DNA of 36,989 nt, from positions 1 through 36,989 of the forward strand of contig NZ_AJQE01000246.1 in the NCBI RefSeq assembly GCF_000261685.1, written 5' to 3'. Below the pieces are notes generated by a model, which had not been told where the DNA came from, ran no database searches, and was given only the letters and a program-made list of their open reading frames with translations. Below, piece by piece: positions 23,892-34,907 of this stretch (positions are counted from its first letter, which is position 1; every line of letters starts with the position of its first letter). Position numbers and translations under genes: made by a program. Source of the stretch: Bradyrhizobium genomosp. I (2014). GTDB taxonomy: Bacteria; Pseudomonadota; Alphaproteobacteria; Rhizobiales; Xanthobacteraceae.

Positions 23892-25076
23892 TCAGAGCGT
23901 CTTGATGATCCTGAAGTCGAGACCGTCGGCTTCGGCAAGATACATCGGCATCTCGGCGCGACCATCGCGAAGAGTCACGGGACCGCGGCCGGCCGTATAG
24001 ACCGTGTTGCGCGCGGCCTCGAGCAGCGGACGAAAGGTAAGCGAACCGGCGCGGTTGGCCACGGATTCCAGGAAGCGCAGCCCCTCATAGTTCGACTGGC
24101 CGACCGAGCCGACCGGCGGCGCGTGCGGACCGAACATCGCCTGATAGCCACCGAGGAACTCGTCATTGGCGCGCGAGACCATGCAGTTGAAGTAGCCGGA
24201 GGCGCAGAACAGGTTCTCGGTGTTGTCGGCGCCGATGCCGAGCACCACGGTCTCGTCCATCGCGCCCCCGAGCCGCAGCGTCGAGGTCGCAAGGCCCGCC
24301 TCCGCAAAGGCGCGGTTGAAGGTGATGCTGTCGGTGCCGATCAGCGAGATCAGCACCACATCGGGCTTGGCGGCGCGGATGCGCGCCAGATGCGGCTCGT
24401 GATTGTCCTCGCCGACAGGCACGAACTCCTCGCCGACGACCTGGCCGCCGGCCTCCTTGATATAGCGCTTGACCGAGCGATGCGACTGCCAGGGCCAGAC
24501 GTAATCGCTGCCGATCAGGTACCAGCGCGCCGCCTTCTTGACGTCGGCGAGCCAGTGGATTGCCGGGCGGCTCTGCCAGCGCGGCGTCTCGCCGATCGCC
24601 ATCACGCCCGGCGTGCGCTCGCCGCCTTCATAGACCGGGGTGTAGATGTAGGGGATGCGGTTGCCGGTGACCTTGCGCAGCGCGACGCGGACCGCGCTGA
24701 TATGCGAGCCCATGATGAGATCGACCTCGTCGAAGGCGATCGCCTGCTCGGCGCGGCGCACCACTTCGTCGATCGGGCCGCCGGAATCGTAGATCGACAG
24801 CTCGAGCTCGCGGCCTAGAATGCCGCCGCGCTTGTTGATCTCGGCGACCGCCAGCATCGCGCTGTTGGTGGAGGTCGGGCCCCAGATCCCGGGCGAGCCG
24901 GTGAAGGTGAGGAAATTGCCGATGCGCAGCTTGTTGCGCGCGCCGCGGCGCTTCACGAAATGCGCGTCGAGCGGGGACAGGTCGAAGTCGGCCGCCGATG
25001 ACGACAGATTCCTGAACAGCATGGACGGCGGCAACGCCGGGCCGCCGGGAGCCGGGAAGTTTACCGTCGCGCGCAC
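23892..25076 (-). CDS. AmiC-like amide-binding protein without signal peptide
   Basis: This is a 394-residue protein of the periplasmic-binding-protein fold (Peripla_BP_5/6), starting at GTG 25076 with AGGAG 5 bases upstream. It has no hydrophobic signal peptide. The N-terminal 50 residues are polar or proline-rich, and the fold begins at LRIGNFLTFTGSPGIWGPTS. Sequences such as GGILGRELELSIYDSGGP, MGSHISAVRVAL and SDYVWPWQSHR resemble AmiC of Pseudomonas and the FmdD/UrtA group. AmiC is a cytosolic amide sensor controlling an amidase operon. Here it is the first gene of the amidase and transporter operon, 163 bases before the amidase. No AmiR-type antiterminator gene is seen; a MarR-type gene is divergent instead. 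I infer a ligand-sensing role, but a missed signal sequence or leaderless secretion cannot be excluded. Confidence 0.8.
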   Translation of the reverse strand: MRATVNFPAPGGPALPPSMLFRNLSSSAADFDLSPLDAHFVKRRGARNKLRIGNFLTFTGSPGIWGPTSTNSAMLAVAEINKRGGILGRELELSIYDSGGPIDEVVRRAEQAIAFDEVDLIMGSHISAVRVALRKVTGNRIPYIYTPVYEGGERTPGVMAIGETPRWQSRPAIHWLADVKKAARWYLIGSDYVWPWQSHRSVKRYIKEAGGQVVGEEFVPVGEDNHEPHLARIRAAKPDVVLISLIGTDSITFNRAFAEAGLATSTLRLGGAMDETVVLGIGADNTENLFCASGYFNCMVSRANDEFLGGYQAMFGPHAPPVGSVGQSNYEGLRFLESVANRAGSLTFRPLLEAARNTVYTAGRGPVTLRDGRAEMPMYLAEADGLDFRIIKTL

Positions 25077-25161
25077 GCCAACTCCTGTCTGACACCAGAC
25101 CTGAAAGCACATTCTTCGGGCGACCGCGGCTTCCGCCCTTTTGTTGGGCAATGATCCTATT

Positions 25162-25200
25162 TTGAAAATATTGAATGTTCAACAATTGAAGTGCATATAG
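25162..25200. promoter_or_regulatory. Divergent promoter region with palindromic operator
   Basis: The palindrome TTGAATGTTCAA (25171-25182) lies between the divergent marR and amiC-like genes. On the minus strand TTGAAC (25182-25177), 17 bases and TAGGAT form a promoter-like pair. On the plus strand TTGAAT (25171-25176), 17-18 bases and CATATA/ATATAG form another. The dyad covers both -35 boxes, a typical site for a MarR-family repressor controlling itself and the operon. Confidence 0.6.
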
Positions 25201-25255
25201 ATGCAGCATTGATTGCAAGACATTCACTCATTCGGGTCAAGACGAAGTCTTAGCC

Positions 25256-25699
25256 GTGGCAAAACCATCGAAAGAAAACTCCCCGATCACCGAACATCTC
25301 GCCTACCTGCTCGCGCAAGCCAACCGGGAGATCAACCGGCAGCTCGAGCTGCGGTTGAGCAAGGAGGGCGTGCCGGTCGAGCAATGGCGCATCCTGAAGG
25401 TGCTGTCGGATGGCAACGGCCATTCGATGGGCGAGCTTGCGGATGCCGTGCTGCTCAACCACCCGACATTGACCAAGATGATCGACCGCATGGTCTCCGA
25501 CACGCTGGTCTATCGCGTGCAGGATCCGAACGACCGCCGCAAGGTGCTGATGTTCATCTCCGACCGCGGCAAGGTGCTGTGCAAGAAGCTCAACTCGCTC
25601 GCGGTGGACCAGGAGGAGCACATCCTGGAGAGCTACGGCGACAAGTCGACCAGCGAGCTCAAGCGGCTCTTGGAGAGCTTGATCGACAGCTCGAATTGA
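25256..25699 (+). CDS. MarR-family transcriptional regulator
   Basis: This is a winged helix-turn-helix regulator of 147 residues. The recognition region is MGELADAVLLNHPTLTKMIDRM and the wing is VQDPNDRRKVLMFISDRG, both typical of MarR. Such proteins are dimers that leave DNA when a small, often aromatic, ligand binds. The start is GTG at 25256; the ribosome site is weak. It is divergent from the amide operon, and the palindrome between them is the obvious target. There is one Cys (in KVLCKKL) after the wing, so an OhrR-type thiol switch is unlikely. It may respond to the amide, to the acid product, or work with the AmiC-like protein. Confidence 0.92.
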   Translation: MAKPSKENSPITEHLAYLLAQANREINRQLELRLSKEGVPVEQWRILKVLSDGNGHSMGELADAVLLNHPTLTKMIDRMVSDTLVYRVQDPNDRRKVLMFISDRGKVLCKKLNSLAVDQEEHILESYGDKSTSELKRLLESLIDSSN

Positions 25700-25763
25700 G
25701 GTGTGCGGCGTGATTTGAGCGCTGGCTTCCCGAGCTCTCTCAACACGTCGTCCCGGACAAAGC

Positions 25764-25787
25764 GTGAGGCACGACGTCGCGCCTCAC
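25764..25787. terminator. Hairpin between convergent marR and secA
   Basis: GTGAGGC (25764-25770) and GCCTCAC (25781-25787) form a 7-base stem with a 10-base loop, midway between the convergent stops of marR and secA. There is no T-run, so its strength as a terminator is uncertain. Confidence 0.45.
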
Positions 25788-25800
25788 TCGGGCTCAAGCC

Positions 25801-28641
<2,841 letters not shown>

Positions 28642-28995
28642 GCTGAGTTCCTGTGTTCGCGATTTAACCGCGTTGCAGCCAAGAAGTTGTCACCCCCCTG
28701 CCTATCAACTCACCGTGACGCCTGGTGGCGTCAGAGCCCGGACTGCGGGAGGTCATCCGCCATATGGGTGGGAATTGGGCAAGTCTGGGTTCAACGGCCA
28801 AAAACGCAGCAAAATAAACGCCATCGCCATGGTCGCGACCGCGCAGAGATATGGCCCGGTCAGGGCCTTGTCAACGGCGGGCGCATTGCGGCTAATTCAT
28901 CATTTTGACAGACTTTTCGCGTTGCCAAGCCCCCCTGAATTGGGCGAGTGTCCGCCCCGCTCGAGCAGCCCCCTGCTTCAACATAAGGATTTTCC
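28642..28995. other. Divergent intergenic region secA / parvulin
   Basis: These 354 bases contain no gene that I can support. They must hold promoters for secA (leftward) and the parvulin gene (rightward). A TTGACA hexamer occurs at 28905-28910 on the plus strand, but no convincing -10 box follows at 16-18 bases. The open frame 28601-28999 has no protein-like composition. Confidence 0.5.
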
Positions 28996-29946
28996 ATGAC
29001 CACCTCGTTCCCGGTAACCACCGGCCAGCGTTTCCGCCATGCGTCGGCCCTGGCCGGCAGCCTCGGCTTGACAGCCTGCTTGGCGCTGTCCCTGGCGTTC
29101 GCGGGCCCGCTCCGGGCCGCCGATGATCCGGTGCTGGCGAAGGTCAATGGCGCGGAAATCAAGAAGAGCGACGTCACCATGGCCGAGGAGGAACTCGGGC
29201 CGAGCCTTGCCCAGATGGACCCGGCGACCAAGGACGAGAACGTCCTGTCCTTCCTGATCGACATGAAGATCGTCAGCAAGGCTGCCGAAGACAAGAAGAT
29301 CGCCGACAGCGACGAGTTCAAGAAGCGCCTGGCATTCGCCCGCAACCGGCTTCTGATGGACAGCCTGCTCGCCAATGAGGGCAAGGCCGCCATCACCCCG
29401 GACGCGATGAAGAAGGTCTATGAGGAGGCCTCCAAGCAGATCACCGGCGAGCAGGAAGTGCGTGCCCGACACATCCTGGTCGAGACCGAGGACGAGGCGA
29501 AGGCGGTGAAGGCGGAGCTCGACAAGGGCGCCGATTTCGCCGAGGTGGCCAAGAAGAAGTCCAAGGATCCGGGCTCCGCCGACGGCGGCGACCTTGGCTT
29601 CTTCACCAAGGAGCAGATGGTGCCGGAGTTCTCGGCCGTGGCGTTCTCGCTCGAGCCCGGCAAGATCTCCGACCCCGTGAAGTCGCAGTTCGGCTGGCAC
29701 ATCATCAAGGTCGAGGAAAAGCGCAACCGCAAGGCGCCCGATTTCGAGCAGGTCAAGGCCCAGATCGAGCAGTACGTGACCCGCAAGGCTCAGGCCGAGT
29801 ATGTCGCCAAGCTGCGCACCGAAGCCAAGGTCGAGCGGCTCGATCAGCCGGCTGCGGATGCGTCCAAGGACGCCAAGTCCGATGCGAAGCCGGCAGACCC
29901 TGCCAAGCCGTCCGACAGCAAGATGGCGCCGCCGGCGAAGAAGTAA
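28996..29946 (+). CDS. Periplasmic parvulin-type peptidyl-prolyl isomerase
   Basis: This 316-residue exported foldase catalyses cis-trans isomerisation of prolyl bonds and helps outer-membrane or periplasmic proteins fold. The signal peptide is about 41 residues long, with hydrophobic core LGLTACLALSLAFAG and cleavage near PLRA-ADD. An SurA/PrsA-like N-domain follows (about 45-150). The parvulin domain (about 157-245) is recognisable from ARHILVETEDEAKAV, SADGGDLGFFTKEQMVPEF and SQFGWHIIKV. The Lys/Ala/Pro-rich tail of about 40 residues is probably disordered. It sits opposite secA, which suggests a functional link in export and folding. ATG is at 28996 with AAGGA upstream. Confidence 0.93.
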   Translation: MTTSFPVTTGQRFRHASALAGSLGLTACLALSLAFAGPLRAADDPVLAKVNGAEIKKSDVTMAEEELGPSLAQMDPATKDENVLSFLIDMKIVSKAAEDKKIADSDEFKKRLAFARNRLLMDSLLANEGKAAITPDAMKKVYEEASKQITGEQEVRARHILVETEDEAKAVKAELDKGADFAEVAKKKSKDPGSADGGDLGFFTKEQMVPEFSAVAFSLEPGKISDPVKSQFGWHIIKVEEKRNRKAPDFEQVKAQIEQYVTRKAQAEYVAKLRTEAKVERLDQPAADASKDAKSDAKPADPAKPSDSKMAPPAKK

Positions 29947-29992
29947 GAATTCGCTGTCACTTCGCTGACGCCGAGAGTATCTAAGCATAGCA

Positions 29993-30015
29993 ATGGCCGG
30001 GCATCCCCCGGCCAT
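29993..30015 (+). terminator. Hairpin between parvulin gene and argJ
   Basis: ATGGCCGGG (29993-30001) and CCCGGCCAT (30007-30015) form a perfect 9-base stem with a 5-base loop, 47 bases after the parvulin stop and 33 before argJ. There is no T-run. It may terminate or attenuate transcription into argJ, or protect the upstream message. Confidence 0.55.
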
Positions 30016-30047
30016 CTGCATGTCCAGACCTACCAAGGCGCCCCACG

Positions 30048-31289
30048 ATGTCCTCTGCCGTCTCTCCGCTCGCCCCCAAAACCGTCCCTGATATGCCCGT
30101 GATCGCGGGCATCCGTCTTGCGACGGCCGAAGCCGGCATCCGCTACAAGAACCGCACCGACGTGCTGCTGGCGGTGATGGACAAGGGCACCGCCGTCGCC
30201 GGCGTCTTCACCAAGTCGAAGTGCCCCTCTGCCCCCGTGGAATGGTGCCGCGCCAAGCTGAAGGGCGGCAAGGCCCGCGCGCTCGTGGTCAATTCCGGCA
30301 ATGCCAATGCCTTCACCGGCAAGACCGGCCGCGCCTCCACCGCGCTGACCGCGAAGATCGCCGCCAAGGCGGTCGGGTGCAGCGAGGGTGAGATATTCCT
30401 CGCCTCGACCGGCGTGATCGGCGAGCCGCTGGACGCGACCAAGTTCGACGGCGTGCTGGGCCGCCTCGCCGAGACCGCCGAGCCCGGCGACTATCTCGCC
30501 GCAGCCAAGGCAATCATGACCACCGACACATTCCCGAAGGTCGCGACCGCGACCGTCAAGCTCGGCAAGGCCAAGGTCACCATCAACGGCATGGCCAAAG
30601 GCGCCGGCATGATCGCGCCCGACATGGCGACCATGCTGTCCTTCATCTTCACCGACGCGCCGATCGCGCCCGCGGCCCTGCAGGCGCTGCTCAGGAGCGG
30701 CGTCGAGGACACCTTCAATGCGGTGACGATCGATGGCGATACCTCGACCTCGGACACGCTGCTGGCTTTTGCGACCGGCGCCGCCGCCGAGCACGGCGCA
30801 CCGAAGATCGGCCGCGCCAGCGATCCGCGCCTGAAGGCTTTCGTCAAGGCCTTCAACCAGGTGCTCGCCAACCTCGCCGAGCAGGTGGCGCGCGACGGCG
30901 AAGGCGCCCGCAAGCTGGTCGAGATCACGGTCGAGGGCGCCAAGACCAAGGCCTCGGCGCGCAAGATCGCGATGTCGATCGCCAACTCGCCGCTGGTGAA
31001 GACGGCGATCGCGGGCGAAGACGCCAATTGGGGGCGCGTGGTGATGGCGGTCGGCAAGGCCGGCGAGCCGGCCGATCGCGACAAGCTCTCGATCTCGTTC
31101 AACGGCATCCGCGTCGCCAAGAGCGGCGCGCGCGATCCCGACTACGACGAAGCGCAGGTGTCCGAGGCGATGAAGGCGCCGGAGATCGCGATCAAGGTGT
31201 CGCTGGGGCTCGGCAAGGGCCGCGACCGCGTGCTGACCTGCGACCTCACCAAGGAATACGTCGCGATCAACGGGGATTACAGGTCGTAA
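30048..31289 (+). CDS. argJ: Bifunctional glutamate N-acetyltransferase/ornithine acetyltransferase ArgJ
   Basis: This enzyme of arginine synthesis transfers acetyl from N-acetylornithine to glutamate, and often can use acetyl-CoA as well. It has 413 residues and is made as a precursor that cuts itself between Ala194 and Thr195 in PDMATMLSF. The new N-terminal Thr is the nucleophile. KGAGMIAP before the site, [11 protein letters not shown] and the oxyanion-hole region STGVIGE (about 120-126) are typical. The C-terminus ends [10 protein letters not shown] as usual for the family. ATG at 30048 is chosen; the weak upstream site (CACGATG) does not help. mutT follows after 6 bases, so they share a transcript. 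Confidence 0.97.
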   Translation: MSSAVSPLAPKTVPDMPVIAGIRLATAEAGIRYKNRTDVLLAVMDKGTAVAGVFTKSKCPSAPVEWCRAKLKGGKARALVVNSGNANAFTGKTGRASTALTAKIAAKAVGCSEGEIFLASTGVIGEPLDATKFDGVLGRLAETAEPGDYLAAAKAIMTTDTFPKVATATVKLGKAKVTINGMAKGAGMIAPDMATMLSFIFTDAPIAPAALQALLRSGVEDTFNAVTIDGDTSTSDTLLAFATGAAAEHGAPKIGRASDPRLKAFVKAFNQVLANLAEQVARDGEGARKLVEITVEGAKTKASARKIAMSIANSPLVKTAIAGEDANWGRVVMAVGKAGEPADRDKLSISFNGIRVAKSGARDPDYDEAQVSEAMKAPEIAIKVSLGLGKGRDRVLTCDLTKEYVAINGDYRS

Positions 31290-31295
31290 GGCAGC

Positions 31296-31706
31296 ATGGC
31301 CGATCTCAAGCTCACACTGGTGGTGGCCTGCGCGCTGGTCGATGCCGACAAGCGCGTCCTGATCGCGCAACGCCCCGAGGGCAAGGCGCTGGCCGGCCTC
31401 TGGGAATTTCCGGGCGGCAAGCTCGAGGTGGGCGAGCGGCCGGAGCAGAGCCTGATCCGCGAGCTCCACGAGGAGCTCGGCATCACGGTCGCCGAGCCAT
31501 GCCTGGCGCCGCTGACCTTTGCCAGCTACGGCTACGAGACCTTTCACCTGTTGATGCCGCTCTACATCTGCCGGCGCTGGGAGGGGCAGGTGACGGCGCG
31601 CGAAGGCCAGGCTCTTGCCTGGGTCCGCGCCAACAAGCTGCGCGACTATCCGATGCCACCGGCGGACATTCCGCTGATTCCGCATTTGATCGATCTGCTG
31701 ATGTGA
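31296..31706 (+). CDS. mutT: MutT-type Nudix hydrolase (8-oxo-dGTP diphosphatase)
   Basis: This is a 136-residue Nudix enzyme that clears oxidised nucleotides such as 8-oxo-dGTP before they enter DNA. The Nudix box spans residues 41-63 and matches GX5EX7REUXEEXGU exactly (from GKLEVGE to REL-HEELGI). LIAQRPEGKALAGLWEFPGG before it is typical of MutT. It starts 6 bases after the argJ stop, with GTAAGGC as ribosome site. The argJ-mutT pairing downstream of secA is common in rhizobia as I recall. A family B repeat follows. Confidence 0.92.
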   Translation: MADLKLTLVVACALVDADKRVLIAQRPEGKALAGLWEFPGGKLEVGERPEQSLIRELHEELGITVAEPCLAPLTFASYGYETFHLLMPLYICRRWEGQVTAREGQALAWVRANKLRDYPMPPADIPLIPHLIDLLM

Positions 31707-31720
31707 CGATGCCCTTGCAT

Positions 31721-31814
31721 CGTCATTGCGGGGCGCGCGAAAGCGCGAACCCGGAATCTCGCGCCATAACTTCTGGATTCCGGGTTCGGTCCTGCGGACC
31801 GCCCCGGAATGACG
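31721..31814. repeat. Intergenic palindromic repeat, family B
   Basis: The outer arms CGTCATTGCGGGGCG (31721-31735) and CGCCCCGGAATGACG (31800-31814) pair with one mismatch. Inner GAACCCGGAATC and GATTCCGGGTTC pair perfectly. It fills the gap between the convergent mutT and methyltransferase genes, exactly as the copy at 6261-6359 does for another convergent pair. Confidence 0.8.
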
Positions 31815-31817
31815 GTG

Positions 31818-32672
31818 CTAGGATTCCGTCTTCCCCGCCTTCTTCACCGCCTCGGCCAGGCTCGCCCTGGCCGAGCCGGGCTTGAGCGGCTGCTGCTGGC
31901 TCGCATGCGGGGCCCAGCCTGAGAGCCAGATGATGTCGAACGTTGCGCGAATGCGGCCGTCGGCATCGGCAAAGCGCTCGGCATAGATCTCGGCCATGCG
32001 CAGCAGCGTCGCGCGCCGGCTCGGCGTGCGACGGCGCTCGATCAGCACATTGGCCGCGCCCATGCGGCGGAGATCCTGCATCAGCGCGAACGCATTGCCA
32101 TAGCGCACCACCACGCGGTCGACATCGGTGACCGGCAGCGCGAAGCCCGCCCGCTGCAACAGCGCGCCGATGTCGCGCAGATCGGCGAACGGCGCCACGC
32201 GCGGCGACATGCCGCCCTCGCATTCCGCTTCCGCCGCGGCAAAGGCCTGGCGCAGTTCGGTCAGGCTGTCGCCGCCGATCATCGCGGCGAGCAGCAGGCC
32301 GTCCGGCCTCAGCGCCCGGCGAACCTGCGCAAGCACACCCGGCAGGTCGTTGACGAATTGCAGCGCCAGCGCCGAAACGACGAGGTCGAGGCTTTCCGGC
32401 GCGAAGGGCAGTGTCTCCGCACCCGTCGCGTCGGGTTCAATCCGCGCGATTGTCGGAAGCCGTGAGCGCAACGCCGTGAGCCCGTCGCCGGGCGTCCAGA
32501 GATCAGCCGGTGCGTGAAACTCGCGCATCACCGCCGCCAGCCGGTCGGACATGTCCTCGGCAACACGATCGAGCAGGAATGTCACCTCGCCCTGCGCCCG
32601 AGCACGCCGCTGCCGTGCGTGCAGCAAGGCACGATCGAACAGGACGGGCGGAATCTGGGAGTTTCGAGCCAT
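31818..32672 (-). CDS. Class I SAM-dependent methyltransferase (NDUFAF5/BioC-like)
   Basis: This is a 284-residue methyltransferase-fold protein from ATG 32672; the open frame to 32804 runs into a repeat and is rejected. The opening IPPVLFDRALLHARQRRA and the stretch LPFAPESLDLVVSALALQFVNDLPGVLAQVRRAL match the bacterial relatives of human NDUFAF5. That protein is a complex I assembly factor that hydroxylates an Arg in a NADH dehydrogenase subunit. The usual glycine-rich SAM motif is weak here (ADLWTPGDGL), so cofactor binding may differ. BioC-type malonyl-ACP methyltransferase is the other common label, but no biotin genes lie nearby. It is divergent from comF, with a family C repeat in the gap. 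Confidence 0.82.
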   Translation of the reverse strand: MARNSQIPPVLFDRALLHARQRRARAQGEVTFLLDRVAEDMSDRLAAVMREFHAPADLWTPGDGLTALRSRLPTIARIEPDATGAETLPFAPESLDLVVSALALQFVNDLPGVLAQVRRALRPDGLLLAAMIGGDSLTELRQAFAAAEAECEGGMSPRVAPFADLRDIGALLQRAGFALPVTDVDRVVVRYGNAFALMQDLRRMGAANVLIERRRTPSRRATLLRMAEIYAERFADADGRIRATFDIIWLSGWAPHASQQQPLKPGSARASLAEAVKKAGKTES

Positions 32673-32711
32673 GCCGCTGGTTACGCCGATCTCCACGGTT
32701 GTGGCAACGCT

Positions 32712-32862
32712 CTCGTGTCCCGGACGCGCTGCAACGCTCTTGCGCTGCTGCGCAGCAGCCGGGACCCAGAACGCAACGCGGTATACGGTATAATGCCGCG
32801 ACATGGACCCCGGCTCTGCAGCGCACCGCCGAAGTGGCGCTGCGCTGCGTCCGGGGCACGAG
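32712..32862. repeat. Intergenic palindromic repeat, family C
   Basis: The outer arms CTCGTGTCCCGGACGC (32712-32727) and GCGTCCGGGGCACGAG (32847-32862) pair over 16 positions with one G-T pair. Inner parts (AGCAGCCGGGACCC and GACCCCGGCTCTGC) form a second stem. The centre (about 32779-32795) is AT-richer and holds TATACGGTATAATG, which contains a TATAAT. Unlike the accA copy it lies between divergent starts. Confidence 0.75.
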
Positions 32863-32911
32863 ATCGGTACAGCCGCTTGAGCCCATGCAAACGGAGCGCT
32901 AGCCTCTCCTC

Positions 32912-33709
32912 ATGGAAGCCGACACTGCTCCTCCCCGTTCCATCGCCGCACCGCTGCGGGCCGCGTGGACGGCTGGCTGCCACGTGCTGTCGCGCGCAGC
33001 ACGGCTCGCGCTCGACATCGCGCTGCCGACGCAGTGCGTATCCTGTCACGAGCCGGTCGACGGCGAGGGTGTTTGCGCTTCGTGCTGGGCGCGGCTGTCG
33101 TTCATCGAGCGGCCCTATTGCCCGCGACTCGGCATTCCCTTCGTCTATGACCCCGGCCCCGACATGCTGTCGATGGAGGCGATCGCGAGCCCGCCGGCCT
33201 ACCAGCGCGCCCGCGCGGCGGTACGTTACGACGATGTGGCACGCACACTGGTGCACGCGCTGAAATACCAGGACCGCACCGATCTGGCGCCCGCCATGGG
33301 CCGCTGGATGGCGCGGGCGGGCGGCGAGCTGCTCGCCGGCGCCGACATGCTCGTGCCCGTTCCCCTGCATTGGCGGCGGGCCTGGCGACGCCGCTACAAC
33401 CAGTCCGGAGCGCTGGCGCGCATCATCGCGCAGCAGAGCGGCGTCAAGGTGCAGAGCGAGGTGCTGCGCCGGGTGCGTGCCACCGAGCAGCAGATCGGCC
33501 TGTCGCGCGCCCAGCGCGCCACCAACGTGCAGGGCGCATTTCAGGTATCCCCTGACCGTCAGGCCGAGGTCCAGGGTCGCCGCATTGTCCTGGTCGACGA
33601 TGTCCTGACGTCAGGGGCGACGCTGGATGCCTGCGCGCGGGTCCTGCTCCGGGCCAAGGCAGCCCAGGTCGACGTGCTGGTGTTCGCCCGGGTTGTGGAG
33701 ATCAGGTGA
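32912..33709 (+). CDS. ComF-family phosphoribosyltransferase-like protein
   Basis: This is a 265-residue ComF/GntX-type protein. Near the N-terminus a four-Cys zinc-ribbon-like cluster is visible (CVSCHEPVDGEGVCASC, with more Cys in RPYC). The C-terminal half is a phosphoribosyltransferase fold with the PRPP loop RRIVLVDDVLTSGATLDAC and NQSGALARIIAQ. In competent bacteria ComF helps take up single-stranded DNA; in most proteobacteria its job is unclear. It is the first gene of a plus-strand run leading into the glutaredoxin gene (47-base gap). ATG at 32912 has CTCCTC upstream on this strand rather than a Shine-Dalgarno sequence, so the start is not certain. Confidence 0.9.
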   Translation: MEADTAPPRSIAAPLRAAWTAGCHVLSRAARLALDIALPTQCVSCHEPVDGEGVCASCWARLSFIERPYCPRLGIPFVYDPGPDMLSMEAIASPPAYQRARAAVRYDDVARTLVHALKYQDRTDLAPAMGRWMARAGGELLAGADMLVPVPLHWRRAWRRRYNQSGALARIIAQQSGVKVQSEVLRRVRATEQQIGLSRAQRATNVQGAFQVSPDRQAEVQGRRIVLVDDVLTSGATLDACARVLLRAKAAQVDVLVFARVVEIR

Positions 33710-33756
33710 AGTCCCATATAATTCAATGAATTCATGACATGAGAGCGCCAGACGAG

Positions 33757-34032
33757 ATGACTGCTGCTGTCGAGATCTACACCAGGCCAGGCTGCGGCTA
33801 TTGTTCCGCCGCCAAGTCGCTGCTGACCCGCAAGAAGGCGACCTTCACCGAATTCGATGTCGCCAAGAACCCGTCCTGGCGCCAGGAAATGTACGGCCGC
33901 GCCGGCCAGGGTTCGACGTTCCCGCAGATCTGGATCGGCGGCACCCATGTCGGCGGCTGCGACGACCTCTATGCGCTCGACCGCGAAGGCAAGCTCGACG
34001 GCATGCTCGAGAGCGTGAAGGCCGCGACATGA
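33757..34032 (+). CDS. grxC: Glutaredoxin 3 (GrxC-type)
   Basis: This is a 91-residue dithiol glutaredoxin that reduces disulfides and glutathione mixed disulfides in the cytosol using glutathione. The active site CGYC is at residues 13-16 (TRPGCGYCSAAK), the cis-proline lies in GSTFPQIWI, and the glutathione-binding GGCDDL follows. CGYC instead of the usual CPYC is common in alphaproteobacterial GrxC. I choose ATG at 33757 over ATG at 33739, because the fold begins right after it. Its stop overlaps the start of the nitrilase-family gene as ATGA, so the two are coupled. Confidence 0.93.
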   Translation: MTAAVEIYTRPGCGYCSAAKSLLTRKKATFTEFDVAKNPSWRQEMYGRAGQGSTFPQIWIGGTHVGGCDDLYALDREGKLDGMLESVKAAT

Positions 34033-34907
34033 GCGAGAATCGCACCTTCACCGCCGCCATGGTGCAGATGCGCACCGGCCTGATGCCGGGGCCAAGCCTC
34101 GAACAGGCAACGAGGCTGATCCGGCAGGCTGCGGCCAACGGCGCCGACTACGTGCAGACGCCCGAAGTCAGCAACATGATGCAGCTGAACCGCAAGGCGT
34201 TGTTCGAGCATCTGCAGAGCGAAGAGGACGACAGCTCGCTGAAGGCCTACCGGGCGCTCGCGGCGGAATTGAAGATTCATCTCCATGTCGGCTCGCTGGC
34301 GCTGCGCTTCTCGCCCGAGAAGGCGGTCAACCGCTCCTTCCTGATCGGGCCCGAGGGCAATGTGCTCGCGAGCTACGACAAGATCCACATGTTCGACATC
34401 GAGTTGCCGGACGGCGAGAGCTATCGCGAATCCGCCAATTACCAGCCCGGCGAGACCGCCGTGATCTCGGATCTGCCCTGGGGCCGCGTGGGCTTGACGA
34501 TCTGCTACGACGTGCGCTTCCCCGCGCTTTACCGTGCCCTTGCCGAGAGCGGCGCCTATTTCATCACGGTGCCGTCGGCCTTCACCCGCAAGACCGGCGA
34601 AGCGCATTGGCACGTGCTGCTGCGCGCACGCGCGATCGAGACCGGCTGCTTCGTCTTCGCGGCGGCCCAGGCCGGCCTGCACGAGAACAAGCGCGAGACT
34701 TACGGCCATTCGCTGATCATCGATCCCTGGGGCGAGATCCTCGCCGAGGGCGATGTCGAGCCCGGCATCATCATGGCCAGGATCGATCCGGCCAGGGTCG
34801 AGACCGCGCGCCGCGCCATCCCCTCGCTCCAGCATGGCCGCCGCTTCGGCGTCTCCGATCCCAAGGCGGGACCGGACCATTTGCACCTCGTGCGGGGATC
34901 GGCATGA
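34029..34907 (+). CDS. Carbon-nitrogen hydrolase of the nitrilase superfamily (Nit1/Nit2-like)
   Basis: This 292-residue omega-amidase-like enzyme carries the nitrilase triad Glu46 (QTPEVSN), Lys118 (YDKIHMF) and Cys159 (TICYDVRFP). Those sequences and DIELPDGESYRES are typical of the Nit1 branch. Mammalian and yeast Nit1, and its bacterial relatives, have been shown to hydrolyse deaminated glutathione, a metabolite-repair job. The gene is coupled by 4-base overlaps to grxC before it and the DUF1178 gene after it. A glutaredoxin neighbour supports a glutathione-linked role. The other possibility is a 2-oxoglutaramate amidase (Nit2). No signal peptide is present. Confidence 0.9.
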   Translation: MSENRTFTAAMVQMRTGLMPGPSLEQATRLIRQAAANGADYVQTPEVSNMMQLNRKALFEHLQSEEDDSSLKAYRALAAELKIHLHVGSLALRFSPEKAVNRSFLIGPEGNVLASYDKIHMFDIELPDGESYRESANYQPGETAVISDLPWGRVGLTICYDVRFPALYRALAESGAYFITVPSAFTRKTGEAHWHVLLRARAIETGCFVFAAAQAGLHENKRETYGHSLIIDPWGEILAEGDVEPGIIMARIDPARVETARRAIPSLQHGRRFGVSDPKAGPDHLHLVRGSA

